Origin: Chloroflexota bacterium
GTDB taxonomy: Bacteria; Chloroflexota; Anaerolineae; Anaerolineales; Villigracilaceae
Direction: 5' to 3'
DNA length: 5,947 bases
NCBI GenBank assembly: GCA_021796315.1
Contig: JAJYOH010000397.1
Coordinates: forward strand, 1 to 5,947
The notes beneath the pieces are model-generated. The model saw only the letters and a list, made by a program, of their open reading frames with translations. It was not told the origin of the DNA and searched no databases. Shown one piece after another: positions 1 to 5,920 of the stretch. The position numbers and the translations under genes are program-made. Each line of letters opens with the position of its first letter. The stretch's first letter is position 1.

Positions 1-298
1 CCGCCCGCCCTTTGCTGTGGTCGTAGTGCCAGCACATGACCTCATTCTCGTCGGTGTACGGCTTTTCTTGAACGGTGTCGTCAAAAATCAGAACCCCCTC
101 TTCCCGTTCTACCTGCCGCACCGTTGTTTTGACTTCCAACCACAAGTCTTTCGAGGTGTACTCCTCGCCAGACAGAAACCGAGTGATCTGGTCATGGCTG
201 ACTTGTCCTTCCACCATCCGAGAAAGCCCGGTGGCGGTGGCATACCCAAAGGTGCTGAGTAAATAATCCGTGTACAGTTCCAAGTTTTCTTTGTTCAT
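1..298 (-). CDS. DDE transposase, IS701/IS4-like, N-terminal 99 codons only (partial)
   Basis: The reading frame starts at ATG 298 and runs leftward off the window without a stop. The protein begins MNKENLELYTDYLLS and contains GQVSHDQITRFLSGEEY, then VLIFDDTVQEKPYTDENE and CWHYDHSKGR. I recognise these blocks from memory as typical of IS701/IS4-type transposases, in which an N-terminal DNA-binding part precedes an RNase H-like catalytic core. The FDD in VLIFDD (about residues 76-78) is probably where the first catalytic aspartate lies. The enzyme would cut and join the element's ends. The start is chosen because the first residues match the family N-terminus as I recall it; the Shine-Dalgarno match is weak (aggta about 10 bases upstream). 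Family assignment within the DDE group is less sure than the transposase call itself. Whether the copy is intact cannot be seen. Confidence 0.8.
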   Translation of the reverse strand, partial: MNKENLELYTDYLLSTFGYATATGLSRMVEGQVSHDQITRFLSGEEYTSKDLWLEVKTTVRQVEREEGVLIFDDTVQEKPYTDENEVMCWHYDHSKGRA

Positions 299-340
299 GC
301 CCAAATCGTACCTGATTTTTACTCCGCCTCGTGCGTAACA
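1..340 (-). mobile_element. End of an insertion sequence (IS701/IS4-like), truncated by the window edge
   Basis: This stretch holds the 5' part of a leftward transposase gene and about 40 bp of non-coding DNA in front of it. That non-coding part reads, on the minus strand, tgttacgcacgaggcggagt and onward. It is most likely the IS end with its terminal inverted repeat, because the neighbouring gene stops at 341-343 and the transposase begins at 298. The exact outer boundary cannot be fixed from one end. It lies between about 338 and 343, so the last bases of the neighbour's stop codon might even belong to the IS. The other terminal repeat and any target duplication lie outside the window. Confidence 0.7.
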
Positions 341-2920
341 TCAGTTACTTGAGTCCAGTGTAGGACAGCCAGATTCAGCAAAAGTAACCAGGATGCGTTC
401 GCCTCCGCCCGTCAGCGGCACGTAGGCCGAGGAGAATTGGACTTGCAATATCTTGTTGCTCGATGGACTTAACGAAACGTCGCCGGTATAGGGACTGCTG
501 AATACTCCAGGCGAACCTGTCCTGGTGCCCGACCAGATATTGACTCCTCCGAATGACAATTGGGTAATGGAGTTGCTGGCGTTGTTGTAAAAAATCTGAA
601 TGCTTGTAATGTGAACTGTAATGGTCGTGCTTGAGAGGCTATAGATGGTCATGGTAAATGACGCAGTATTAAATGGGCCGTGCCGCAGGTCGCAGGGGCT
701 CGGAGTCGCGACAATAACTGTTGCGCTGGCTGGGTTGGATGTAATGGGTGTTGTCCCGGCCATAGCCTGTGCCGTGGCCGTGTTTGTAACAGAGCCTGCG
801 CTAACATCCGGAGCTGTAGTAACGTAGCTCGATATGCAGCTTGTGGTTGCGCCAATATTCAGCGGACTGGCCGCTGTGGCGCAAGAAAATGCAGCGCCGC
901 CATTGATCTTATTGTCCGTGATGGTGAAAGGCGAGGTCAATGCTGTATTTCCAGTATTGGTCAATGTATATGTATAAGCGATGGTCTGTCCAGCCCCGGT
1001 GGTAGAGGTTGGATTGGCGGTCTTTTGCAGTTTCAACCTGGGCCCTGTATAGGTGATGACCGTGGCGCTGGCCTGGTTGGATGTCACCGTTTTTGTTCCG
1101 AACATTGCGGTCGCGCTGGCTGTGTTGATGATCGAGCCGGCATCCAAATCTGTTTGTGTGGTGACATAGGTCGTGCTGCAAGTGGTTGACACCGTTGGCG
1201 CTAATGGGCTGACCGCTCCGCTGCAAGTTACTCCAGTAATCTTGTTATCCGTTACAGCGTAGGGCGACGTCAGGGTTACATTGCCGGTATTTTGCAATGT
1301 GTATGTGTATGTGATGGTCACTCCCACCGTGGTGGCCGTTGCTGGGGATGCGCCTTTTGTCAGGGTCAGCGCGGGATTTTGTGTGAGGGTGACAAACGTA
1401 CTTGCCTGGTTGGAGGTTAGACCGCCGCCGGTTGCAGTGGCCTGATTCGTGATTGTGCCGAGATCCAAGTCTGCCTGGGTGACAGTGTACGTTGCGGTGC
1501 ATGAGGTGGTTCCACCGGCTCCAAGCGGGTTGCTCGCCCCGGAACAATCCACGTTTGGAACTTTGTTGTCTGCTACACTGAAAGGACCACTGATAGACGA
1601 TGGACTATTGTTACGCAGTGTATATGTGTAGGTGATTACTGTCCCAAGCAGGCTGGCTGAGGTGGGAGAGGGGGCCAGGCTAAGAGAAAGAGGTTTGGTC
1701 ACAACCGTGGCGCTGGCCGGGTTGGATGTTACCGTTACCGTTATTGTGTTGGCCGTGGTAGTCGTAGCCGCAGTTGCTGTATTCATAACCGAGCCATTGC
1801 TAAGGTCGGCGCTCGTGATCGAGTACGTGTTCGTGCAGGAGGTGGATGCCCCAGGTGCAAGTCCCGGCGCAGGCACTGTGGCGCATGTGGATGCAGTGCC
1901 GCCATTGATTTTATTGTCCGATATGGTGAAGGGCCCGGGCAAGGTTACGTTGCCGGTATTCTGTATGATGTAGGAGTAGGTGATCGCCGCACCAAGCGTG
2001 GTCGACGCGGTTGGCGATGCGCTCTTGGCCAGCGATATTTGAGGTTGTTGGTTGGCTGTAATAGTTGCAGTGGCTATATTTGACGCCCCTGCGCCTCCCA
2101 GAGCAGAGGCTTGATTGATCATTGAACCGAAATCCAGGTCTGCCTGCGTGATGGTGTAGGTACCGGTGCAGGTCATGCTTGCACCCCCAGCCAATGGATT
2201 TGTTCCCCCAGGGCAATTTACAATCGGAAGCCTATTGTCGGTGACAGTGAAGGGCCCGGATATGGCTGCGGTTCCCTGGTTGGTCAGTGTATATGTGTAG
2301 GTGATCGTCTGTCCAGGTGATGAAAAAGTGGATGGAGATGGACTAATCGAACTTAACACGAACCCACTGCCTGACGAACCTGGAGGCGCGGCTACATTGA
2401 TGGGAATACTGACCAGCATCGTGCGCGCGCTTGTGATTGTGATCGGAAATTGGGCAAAGGTGCCAACCAGTATCATTGGACTAAACTGGGTCGTTACTTG
2501 AACGACGATCCGGTCGCCGTTTTGAACTATGTTGCTGCCGATTGGGCAGGTGTCTGCTCCGGGCAACGAGGAGCTGACGCCTTGGATCTGGGTGCTGCCC
2601 AGGTCGCGGTCATAGGTGATCTTTATATCTGAATTTGCAAAGGTATTAAGAAAGCCGACTTTCTGCGCAGCCGCACGGATGCCTGCGCAATCCTGATAGA
2701 GCGGTGTTCCGGAGGCGTTCGTTCCGGAGGCCGATCCATAGCGGGCGGCCTCGCGGCTGGCTGTCACTACGGATGCGTAAATGAAAATCAACCGTCCGCT
2801 TTCGATCAGACCGTAAATGATCGTTAGTAGAATCGGCAAAACCAGGGCAAATTCCACCATCGCTTGCGCGCTTAGCTGTTTGCGATTTTTGTGGGATTTG
2901 GACGAAAAATGTCCGAACAT
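341..2920 (-). CDS. TadE-like pseudopilin fused to five Ig-like (DUF11/DUF7507-type) repeats; predicted pilus-associated surface protein
   Basis: An 859-residue protein. Residues about 17-60 form a TadE-like module: AQAMVEFALVLPILL leads into a hydrophobic segment (about 24-50), then SREAARYGSASG. TadE proteins are minor pseudopilins of Flp/Tad pili, normally about 130-200 residues, so this one is far longer. Residues about 61-180 are a periplasmic-type extension with C78 and C125. Residues 187-740 hold five repeats of about 107-116 residues, Thr/Ser-rich, each with ITYxYxLxNxG, a DNK/DNR turn and two cysteines. Residues 741-859 are a separate beta-rich domain with C743 and C852 near its ends. 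The longest open frame begins at TTG 3010, but ATG 2920 is preferred: AAGG lies 9 bases upstream, and family members begin shortly before the hydrophobic segment. It lies downstream of, and on the same strand as, the prepilin peptidase, 118 bp away. The IS abuts its stop codon, yet the C-terminal domain looks complete. A role in adhesion is inferred. Confidence 0.85.
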   Translation of the reverse strand: MFGHFSSKSHKNRKQLSAQAMVEFALVLPILLTIIYGLIESGRLIFIYASVVTASREAARYGSASGTNASGTPLYQDCAGIRAAAQKVGFLNTFANSDIKITYDRDLGSTQIQGVSSSLPGADTCPIGSNIVQNGDRIVVQVTTQFSPMILVGTFAQFPITITSARTMLVSIPINVAAPPGSSGSGFVLSSISPSPSTFSSPGQTITYTYTLTNQGTAAISGPFTVTDNRLPIVNCPGGTNPLAGGASMTCTGTYTITQADLDFGSMINQASALGGAGASNIATATITANQQPQISLAKSASPTASTTLGAAITYSYIIQNTGNVTLPGPFTISDNKINGGTASTCATVPAPGLAPGASTSCTNTYSITSADLSNGSVMNTATAATTTTANTITVTVTSNPASATVVTKPLSLSLAPSPTSASLLGTVITYTYTLRNNSPSSISGPFSVADNKVPNVDCSGASNPLGAGGTTSCTATYTVTQADLDLGTITNQATATGGGLTSNQASTFVTLTQNPALTLTKGASPATATTVGVTITYTYTLQNTGNVTLTSPYAVTDNKITGVTCSGAVSPLAPTVSTTCSTTYVTTQTDLDAGSIINTASATAMFGTKTVTSNQASATVITYTGPRLKLQKTANPTSTTGAGQTIAYTYTLTNTGNTALTSPFTITDNKINGGAAFSCATAASPLNIGATTSCISSYVTTAPDVSAGSVTNTATAQAMAGTTPITSNPASATVIVATPSPCDLRHGPFNTASFTMTIYSLSSTTITVHITSIQIFYNNASNSITQLSFGGVNIWSGTRTGSPGVFSSPYTGDVSLSPSSNKILQVQFSSAYVPLTGGGERILVTFAESGCPTLDSSN
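701..2362 (-). repeat. Five tandem Ig-like protein repeats inside the TadE-fusion gene
   Basis: Reading leftward, the repeats occupy 2362-2042, 2041-1694, 1693-1373, 1372-1040 and 1039-701. Each encodes a beta-sandwich-type unit resembling the DUF11 'conserved repeat domain' of bacterial surface proteins: start of strand SxSP, then ITYTYTLxNTGN, xxPFxxxDNK, Cys, about 14-15 residues, Cys, then TYxxTxxDLxxGSxxNxAxA and SNxAxAxV. The cysteine pairs are C236/C251, C346/C362, C459/C474, C566/C581 and C680/C695, so one disulfide per repeat is plausible outside the cell. Similarity is visible at DNA level too: 899-932 and 1901-1934 match at 30 of 34 bases with an in-frame offset of 1002. Repeat 5 resembles repeat 1 in its first half and repeat 2 in its second half. 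Confidence 0.85.
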
Positions 2921-2929
2921 AACCTGCTG

Positions 2930-2933
2930 CCTT
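2930..2933 (-). promoter_or_regulatory. Ribosome binding site deciding the TadE-fusion start at 2920
   Basis: On the minus strand AAGG is followed by nine bases and then ATG 2920. The alternative TTG at 3010 has only CAGG three to four bases ahead of it, which is too close. This supports the shorter, 859-residue product. Confidence 0.5.
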
Positions 2934-2974
2934 ATTAAAAATTCCTGTAATTGATTAGCTGTAGCGAGGAAGTT

Positions 2975-3000
2975 CCCGAAAAGCACGCCCTTTTTTCGGG
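2975..3000. other. 8-bp hairpin in the leader between prepilin peptidase and TadE-fusion genes
   Basis: cccgaaaa (2975-2982) is perfectly complementary to ttttcggg (2993-3000) with a 10-base loop. With the ATG 2920 start it lies in the 118-bp untranslated gap of the leftward transcript. Neither strand has a T-run after the stem, so it is not a standard intrinsic terminator. It may be an mRNA-processing or stability element that lets the two genes be expressed at different levels; that role is inferred. Confidence 0.4.
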
Positions 3001-3038
3001 GTATCTTCAATTGCCTGAATAATTACAAATTCCTTTTT

Positions 3039-3827
3039 TTACTTTGGCACTACGGCTATGATCCAATTTGGAATAAACATAATAAAAAATGCGCTGGCAA
3101 TGAAAAAAGGCCCGTAAGGCATAAAGACCATAAAGGCTTCCTTACCATATTTTTTTGTGATCAGCAGATATAGAACCAACAAGAGACCGACGATGCCTCC
3201 GAATAAGATCCCCAGCAGGAGGCTGAACCAGATAAAAGGCCAGCCTAAAATTAAGCCCAAAATTCCGGCGAGGATCACATCTCCTGCGCCCAGAGCTTCC
3301 TCCTCGTCTGCGTCCCGGCCGGATGCCTGCATGCGTTTTGTTCTCCATTTCGAGAAGAGCGTTCCAAAGTAATATAAGACCAGCATAATGACGAAGCCGC
3401 CCAGTCCGCCCAACAGTGTAGGCACAAGCCCATGCAGCCAGGCGCCCAGCCCAAGTCCGAGAAGAGCGCCGAAGATGCTGGTGGGGTGCAGGATCAAACG
3501 GTGTTGGATGTCTATGAAGAAGACCACGGCATAATACGTCAATAAAACCATGCCAAGCGCGTATCCCATGCGATGTGGATTGATCCATGTGTAAATGCTC
3601 ACAGCCAGCATCAGTATTTGAACGATCCATGGACGCAGGCCGCGGCGGTGTCCGCAATGCCTGCACGCCTGAAAAGTCAAGTATGCGCCCAAAGGATATT
3701 CCCTGGCGCATTGCGCGCAGGCCGGACGCGTAAAGCGGCGGGTGAGAGGCAGCGTGTCTGTTAAATAATTAACGGCCCAACCGCTCACCCATCCGATCAC
3801 GACGGGGAAGATCAGGATCAACGTCAT
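3039..3827 (-). CDS. Prepilin peptidase, A24 family (leader peptidase/N-methyltransferase type)
   Basis: A 262-residue integral membrane aspartic protease that removes the leader of type IV prepilins and pseudopilins at the cytoplasmic face, and in bifunctional members methylates the new N-terminus. The first membrane segment (about 2-20) is followed by a cytoplasmic loop with two CxxC pairs (C37/C40 and C55/C58), the zinc-binding motif of full-length bacterial enzymes. The catalytic aspartates are D106 in FIDIQHRLIL and D183 in the GxGD signature LGAGDVILA. A charged loop (about 160-178) and FMPYGPFF near residues 235-242 also fit the family. The open frame could begin at TTG 3905, but ATG 3827 sits directly before the first membrane helix as in relatives. 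No good Shine-Dalgarno precedes it. It is followed on the same strand by the TadE fusion, a likely substrate. The other Tad/pilus assembly genes are not in this window, so I do not assign PilD or TadV. Confidence 0.92.
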   Translation of the reverse strand: MTLILIFPVVIGWVSGWAVNYLTDTLPLTRRFTRPACAQCAREYPLGAYLTFQACRHCGHRRGLRPWIVQILMLAVSIYTWINPHRMGYALGMVLLTYYAVVFFIDIQHRLILHPTSIFGALLGLGLGAWLHGLVPTLLGGLGGFVIMLVLYYFGTLFSKWRTKRMQASGRDADEEEALGAGDVILAGILGLILGWPFIWFSLLLGILFGGIVGLLLVLYLLITKKYGKEAFMVFMPYGPFFIASAFFIMFIPNWIIAVVPK

Positions 3828-3836
3828 CTGGATTTC

Positions 3837-3842
3837 ATTATA
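3837..3842 (-). promoter_or_regulatory. Possible -10 box (TATAAT) just ahead of the prepilin peptidase
   Basis: A perfect TATAAT on the minus strand ends nine bases before ATG 3827. If used, transcription would start only a few bases ahead of the start codon and the mRNA would be nearly leaderless, which would fit the lack of a Shine-Dalgarno site. No convincing -35 box lies 16-18 bases upstream, so this is a weak call. Confidence 0.3.
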
Positions 3843-3879
3843 TTCCAAATGGCCGTTGTTTCTGTTCGTGTAAGTCAAC

Positions 3880-3916
3880 TGTAAGGCGCTTGGCGAATTG
3901 TTCAAACTGCCTTACA
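3880..3916. repeat. Perfect 8-bp inverted repeat spanning the murA promoter (candidate operator)
   Basis: TGTAAGGC (3880-3887) is repeated in inverse as GCCTTACA (3909-3916), with a 21-base spacer. The left arm lies just upstream of the -35 box and the right arm overlaps the -10 box, the geometry of a dimeric regulator's site, with arms about 29 bases centre to centre. It could also fall by chance, or act on the divergent peptidase gene. Confidence 0.4.
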
Positions 3917-3918
3917 AT
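3890..3918 (+). promoter_or_regulatory. Predicted sigma70-type promoter of murA
   Basis: A -35 box TTGGCG (3890-3895) and a -10 box TACAAT (3913-3918) are separated by exactly 17 bases. Initiation would be near 3925, giving a leader of about 25 bases that contains the ribosome binding site. This also argues against translation starting at TTG 3890, which would lie inside the promoter. Confidence 0.6.
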
Positions 3919-3933
3919 CCTTTCGGATTTCCC

Positions 3934-3939
3934 AGGAGA
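3934..3939 (+). promoter_or_regulatory. Ribosome binding site of murA
   Basis: AGGAGA lies about 10 bases ahead of ATG 3950. Two other ATG triplets nearby (3939 and 3942) are out of frame, so 3950 is the in-frame start that this site serves. Confidence 0.6.
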
Positions 3940-3949
3940 TGATGAAGAT

Positions 3950-5230
3950 ATGGAAGAATTTATTATAGAAGGTGGCGTGCCTTTACGCGGCGAGATCACA
4001 CCGGCGGGAAACAAGAATGCCGCTTTGCCGCTTCTGGCGGCCTGTTTGTTGACGGATGAACCGGTTGTTTTGCGGAACGTGCCGCAGATCCGTGACGTGC
4101 TCGATATGCGCCGTTTGATCGAAAGCCTCGGCACACGAGTTGAAGATTTGGATGCGAATACCTGGCGGCTCACTTCCCGGACTTTGCAGCCGGGCGGTCT
4201 TGACCTTGACCTTTGCCGCCGCATTCGGGCCTCCATCCTGCTGGCGGGACCGGTCACAGCGCGGGCTGGCAGGCTGCACATTCCACCCCCCGGCGGGGAT
4301 GTGATTGGTCGTCGTCGTTTGGATACGCACATTTTGGCCCTGCAATCTCTGGGCGCAGAAGTGACTTATGACCGTGTGTTTGATTTCCATTCCAGCGGGC
4401 TAAAGGGCGCGGAGATACTGCTGGATGAAGCCAGTGTGACTGCAACGGAAAATGTCGTGATGGCCGCTGTGACTGCAAAAGGAAAAACCGTGATCCATAA
4501 CGCGGCTTCCGAGCCGCATATTCAGGAACTCTGTCACTTCTTGAATGGGCTGGGCGCGCAGATCGAAGAAATTGGTTCGAACATCCTGCGCATTAATGGC
4601 GTGCCGCATTTGCGTGGCGGGGAGTTTACCATTGGCCCCGACTATCTTGAGGTCATCAGTTTTGTCGGCGCAGTGGCTGTGACGCGCGGCGAAGCCCGCA
4701 TCCGCAATGCAGGCGTACGCTATTTGCAGATGGTCGCACAGGTGTTTCGACGGCTTGGCGTTCAGTGGGAAGTGGAAGGCGACGATATCTTGGTGACGTC
4801 TGGCCAGCCGTTGGCGATCGTACATGATCTGGACGGCGCGGTGCCCGAGATCAAGACCAATGTCTGGCCCGCATTTCCGACCGATCTGATCAGTATCGCC
4901 ATCACCGTTGCAACCCAGGCCTCCGGTTCGATCCTGTTCCATGATTGGATGTATTCGGGGCGTATGTACTTTACCGATAAATTGGTTGGCATGGGTGCAC
5001 GTATTATTTTGTGTGATCCGTATCGCTGTCTGGTGCAAGGCCCTACTCAGCTGTTTGGAGAAAACCTGGAAAGTCCTGATATTCGAGCCGGGATGGCGCT
5101 TGTGCTGGCAGCCTTGGCGGCCAATGGCCCGTCCACGATACGCAATATCGGCCAGATCGATCGCGGCTATGAAAATGTGGAAGAAAAATTGCGCATGCTG
5201 GGTGCCAGCATTGAACGAAAATCTACATAA
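3950..5230 (+). CDS. murA: UDP-N-acetylglucosamine 1-carboxyvinyltransferase (MurA), Cys-to-Asp variant
   Basis: A 426-residue cytoplasmic enzyme, the usual family length, that transfers enolpyruvate from phosphoenolpyruvate to UDP-GlcNAc, the first committed step of peptidoglycan synthesis. It has the two-lobed EPSP-synthase-like fold. Family landmarks are in place: AGNKNAALP with K22, the loop GGDVIGRRRLDTH with R122 (equivalent to E. coli R120), FPTD with D312 (equivalent to D305), and IDRGYENVEEKLRMLGA with R405 (equivalent to R397). The one departure is D117 where E. coli has the catalytic loop C115. Asp is known at this position in Mycobacterium, Chlamydia and Borrelia and makes the enzyme insensitive to fosfomycin. 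ATG 3950 is chosen over TTG 3890 because of the ribosome site, the promoter position and the family N-terminus. It is transcribed alone, divergent from the peptidase, with a terminator after it. A second murA copy elsewhere cannot be excluded. Confidence 0.95.
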   Translation: MEEFIIEGGVPLRGEITPAGNKNAALPLLAACLLTDEPVVLRNVPQIRDVLDMRRLIESLGTRVEDLDANTWRLTSRTLQPGGLDLDLCRRIRASILLAGPVTARAGRLHIPPPGGDVIGRRRLDTHILALQSLGAEVTYDRVFDFHSSGLKGAEILLDEASVTATENVVMAAVTAKGKTVIHNAASEPHIQELCHFLNGLGAQIEEIGSNILRINGVPHLRGGEFTIGPDYLEVISFVGAVAVTRGEARIRNAGVRYLQMVAQVFRRLGVQWEVEGDDILVTSGQPLAIVHDLDGAVPEIKTNVWPAFPTDLISIAITVATQASGSILFHDWMYSGRMYFTDKLVGMGARIILCDPYRCLVQGPTQLFGENLESPDIRAGMALVLAALAANGPSTIRNIGQIDRGYENVEEKLRMLGASIERKST

Positions 5231-5242
5231 ATGCAAACCAAT

Positions 5243-5281
5243 AAAAAAAACAAGAGAGGCGGCAGCTTACCTCTCTTTTTT
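5243..5281. terminator. Bidirectional intrinsic terminator between convergent murA and lipoprotein genes
   Basis: An 8-bp perfect stem, AAGAGAGG (5252-5259) with CCTCTCTT (5270-5277), encloses a 10-base loop. A T-run follows the stem on the plus strand (5276-5281). An A-run (5243-5250) precedes it, which is a T-run for transcripts coming from the right. The 61-bp gap between the two stop codons is almost entirely this element, so it should end both genes. Confidence 0.85.
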
Positions 5282-5291
5282 ATATCGCTTT

Positions 5292-5891
5292 TTATGGACC
5301 AACCAGAGTGATTTGTTCTGCCATCACTTTGATCCACCAGCCGTGCGTATAATCCGTAATACAGAAACTACCGAACGCCTTGGATTTACTACCCACATAG
5401 GCGGCGGCGAAATAGCAGCCGGCCTTGAGGTCGGTGACGTTTATGCTTTGATTGGCGCCGATATTGAAACCGCGGAAGCCGCATTCTGCAAAAGCGTTTT
5501 TGTCCAGGTGGAGCGAGAGAATGATCGAAACATTGTTCTCGTTGGAAATACGCACATTCTTGATGTCTGGTCCACCATTATCTGCCATCGCACCATTGCA
5601 AGGGTCACTGCTGGTGCCGCTTGAGCTGGCTGCAACTGTCGGCGATGTCTGAACGGATAAAGTTGGTAAAGGAATGGGGGAGGGAGAAGGTTCAAGGGTC
5701 GGACTGGGAATCGGCGTTGGGGGAATAGGCGTCGCAGTGGGGATTGCCGCCTGTGTCATTGCCAGCATGGTGTCGGCCGCGGCTATTGCTGAAGCCTGCA
5801 CCTGAGCCGGGTCGATGGTTGGCGCTGCTTGTGGGCCGCAGGCGCTGAGCAGCAGGGCCAGCGTTGCGGCAACGAATAGAATATGTTTCAT
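5292..5891 (-). CDS. Small secreted lipoprotein with Pro/Thr-rich linker and four-cysteine C-terminal domain, function unknown
   Basis: A 199-residue protein. The N-terminus MKHILFVAATLALLLSACGP is a lipoprotein signal peptide: one lysine, a hydrophobic core and the lipobox LSAC, so cleavage and lipidation are expected at C18. Residues about 20-50 are Ala-rich and possibly helical, and 51-95 form a Pro/Thr/Ser-rich linker with repeated PTP/PSP steps that would hold the rest away from the membrane. The C-terminal domain (about 98-199) has C98, C137, C159 and C177, enough for two disulfides, with CGFRGFN and DLKAGCYFAAAYVG as its most distinctive stretches. I recall similar small lipoproteins from Anaerolineae genomes but know of no assigned function. 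The start is ATG 5891 with AAGGA about eight bases upstream. It converges on murA across a shared terminator and need not be functionally linked to it. Confidence 0.82.
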   Translation of the reverse strand: MKHILFVAATLALLLSACGPQAAPTIDPAQVQASAIAAADTMLAMTQAAIPTATPIPPTPIPSPTLEPSPSPIPLPTLSVQTSPTVAASSSGTSSDPCNGAMADNGGPDIKNVRISNENNVSIILSLHLDKNAFAECGFRGFNIGANQSINVTDLKAGCYFAAAYVGSKSKAFGSFCITDYTHGWWIKVMAEQITLVGP

Positions 5892-5898
5892 TATTTTT

Positions 5899-5904
5899 TT
5901 CCTT
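5899..5904 (-). promoter_or_regulatory. Ribosome binding site of the lipoprotein gene
   Basis: AAGGA followed by an A-rich spacer of about eight bases precedes ATG 5891 on the minus strand. The site supports this start. The AT-rich DNA just upstream (to about 5918) may contain the -10 region, but no single box stands out at the right distance. Confidence 0.55.
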
Positions 5905-5920
5905 ATTTTATATTAAGTGG

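Noticed and set aside
17..266. Two plus-strand open frames over the transposase
   Set aside because: Both overlap the minus-strand frame that gives clear transposase motifs, and neither has recognisable protein features.
680..1189. Plus-strand open frames across the repeat region (also 1632-1973 and 2301-2632)
   Set aside because: They are shadows of the repetitive Thr/Ser/Ala-rich gene on the minus strand. Their composition is low-complexity and echoes the repeat period rather than any protein family.
2921..3010. TTG start at 3010 for the TadE fusion, giving 889 residues
   Set aside because: The extra 30 residues run through the hairpin region, the Shine-Dalgarno match is too close, and ATG 2920 has better spacing and a family-like N-terminus.
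3874..3879. TTGACT on the minus strand as a -35 box for the prepilin peptidase
   Set aside because: The only good -10 (TATAAT, 3837-3842) is 30 bases away, and nothing like a -10 lies 16-18 bases downstream.
3890..3949. TTG start at 3890 for murA (446 residues)
   Set aside because: That codon lies in the -35 box of the predicted promoter, and MurA proteins begin at about the position of ATG 3950.
4400..5236. 278-codon open frame on the minus strand opposite murA
   Set aside because: It is fully antisense to a clearly real murA, has no recognisable domains, is rich in His and Cys as expected of a shadow frame, and has no convincing start signals.
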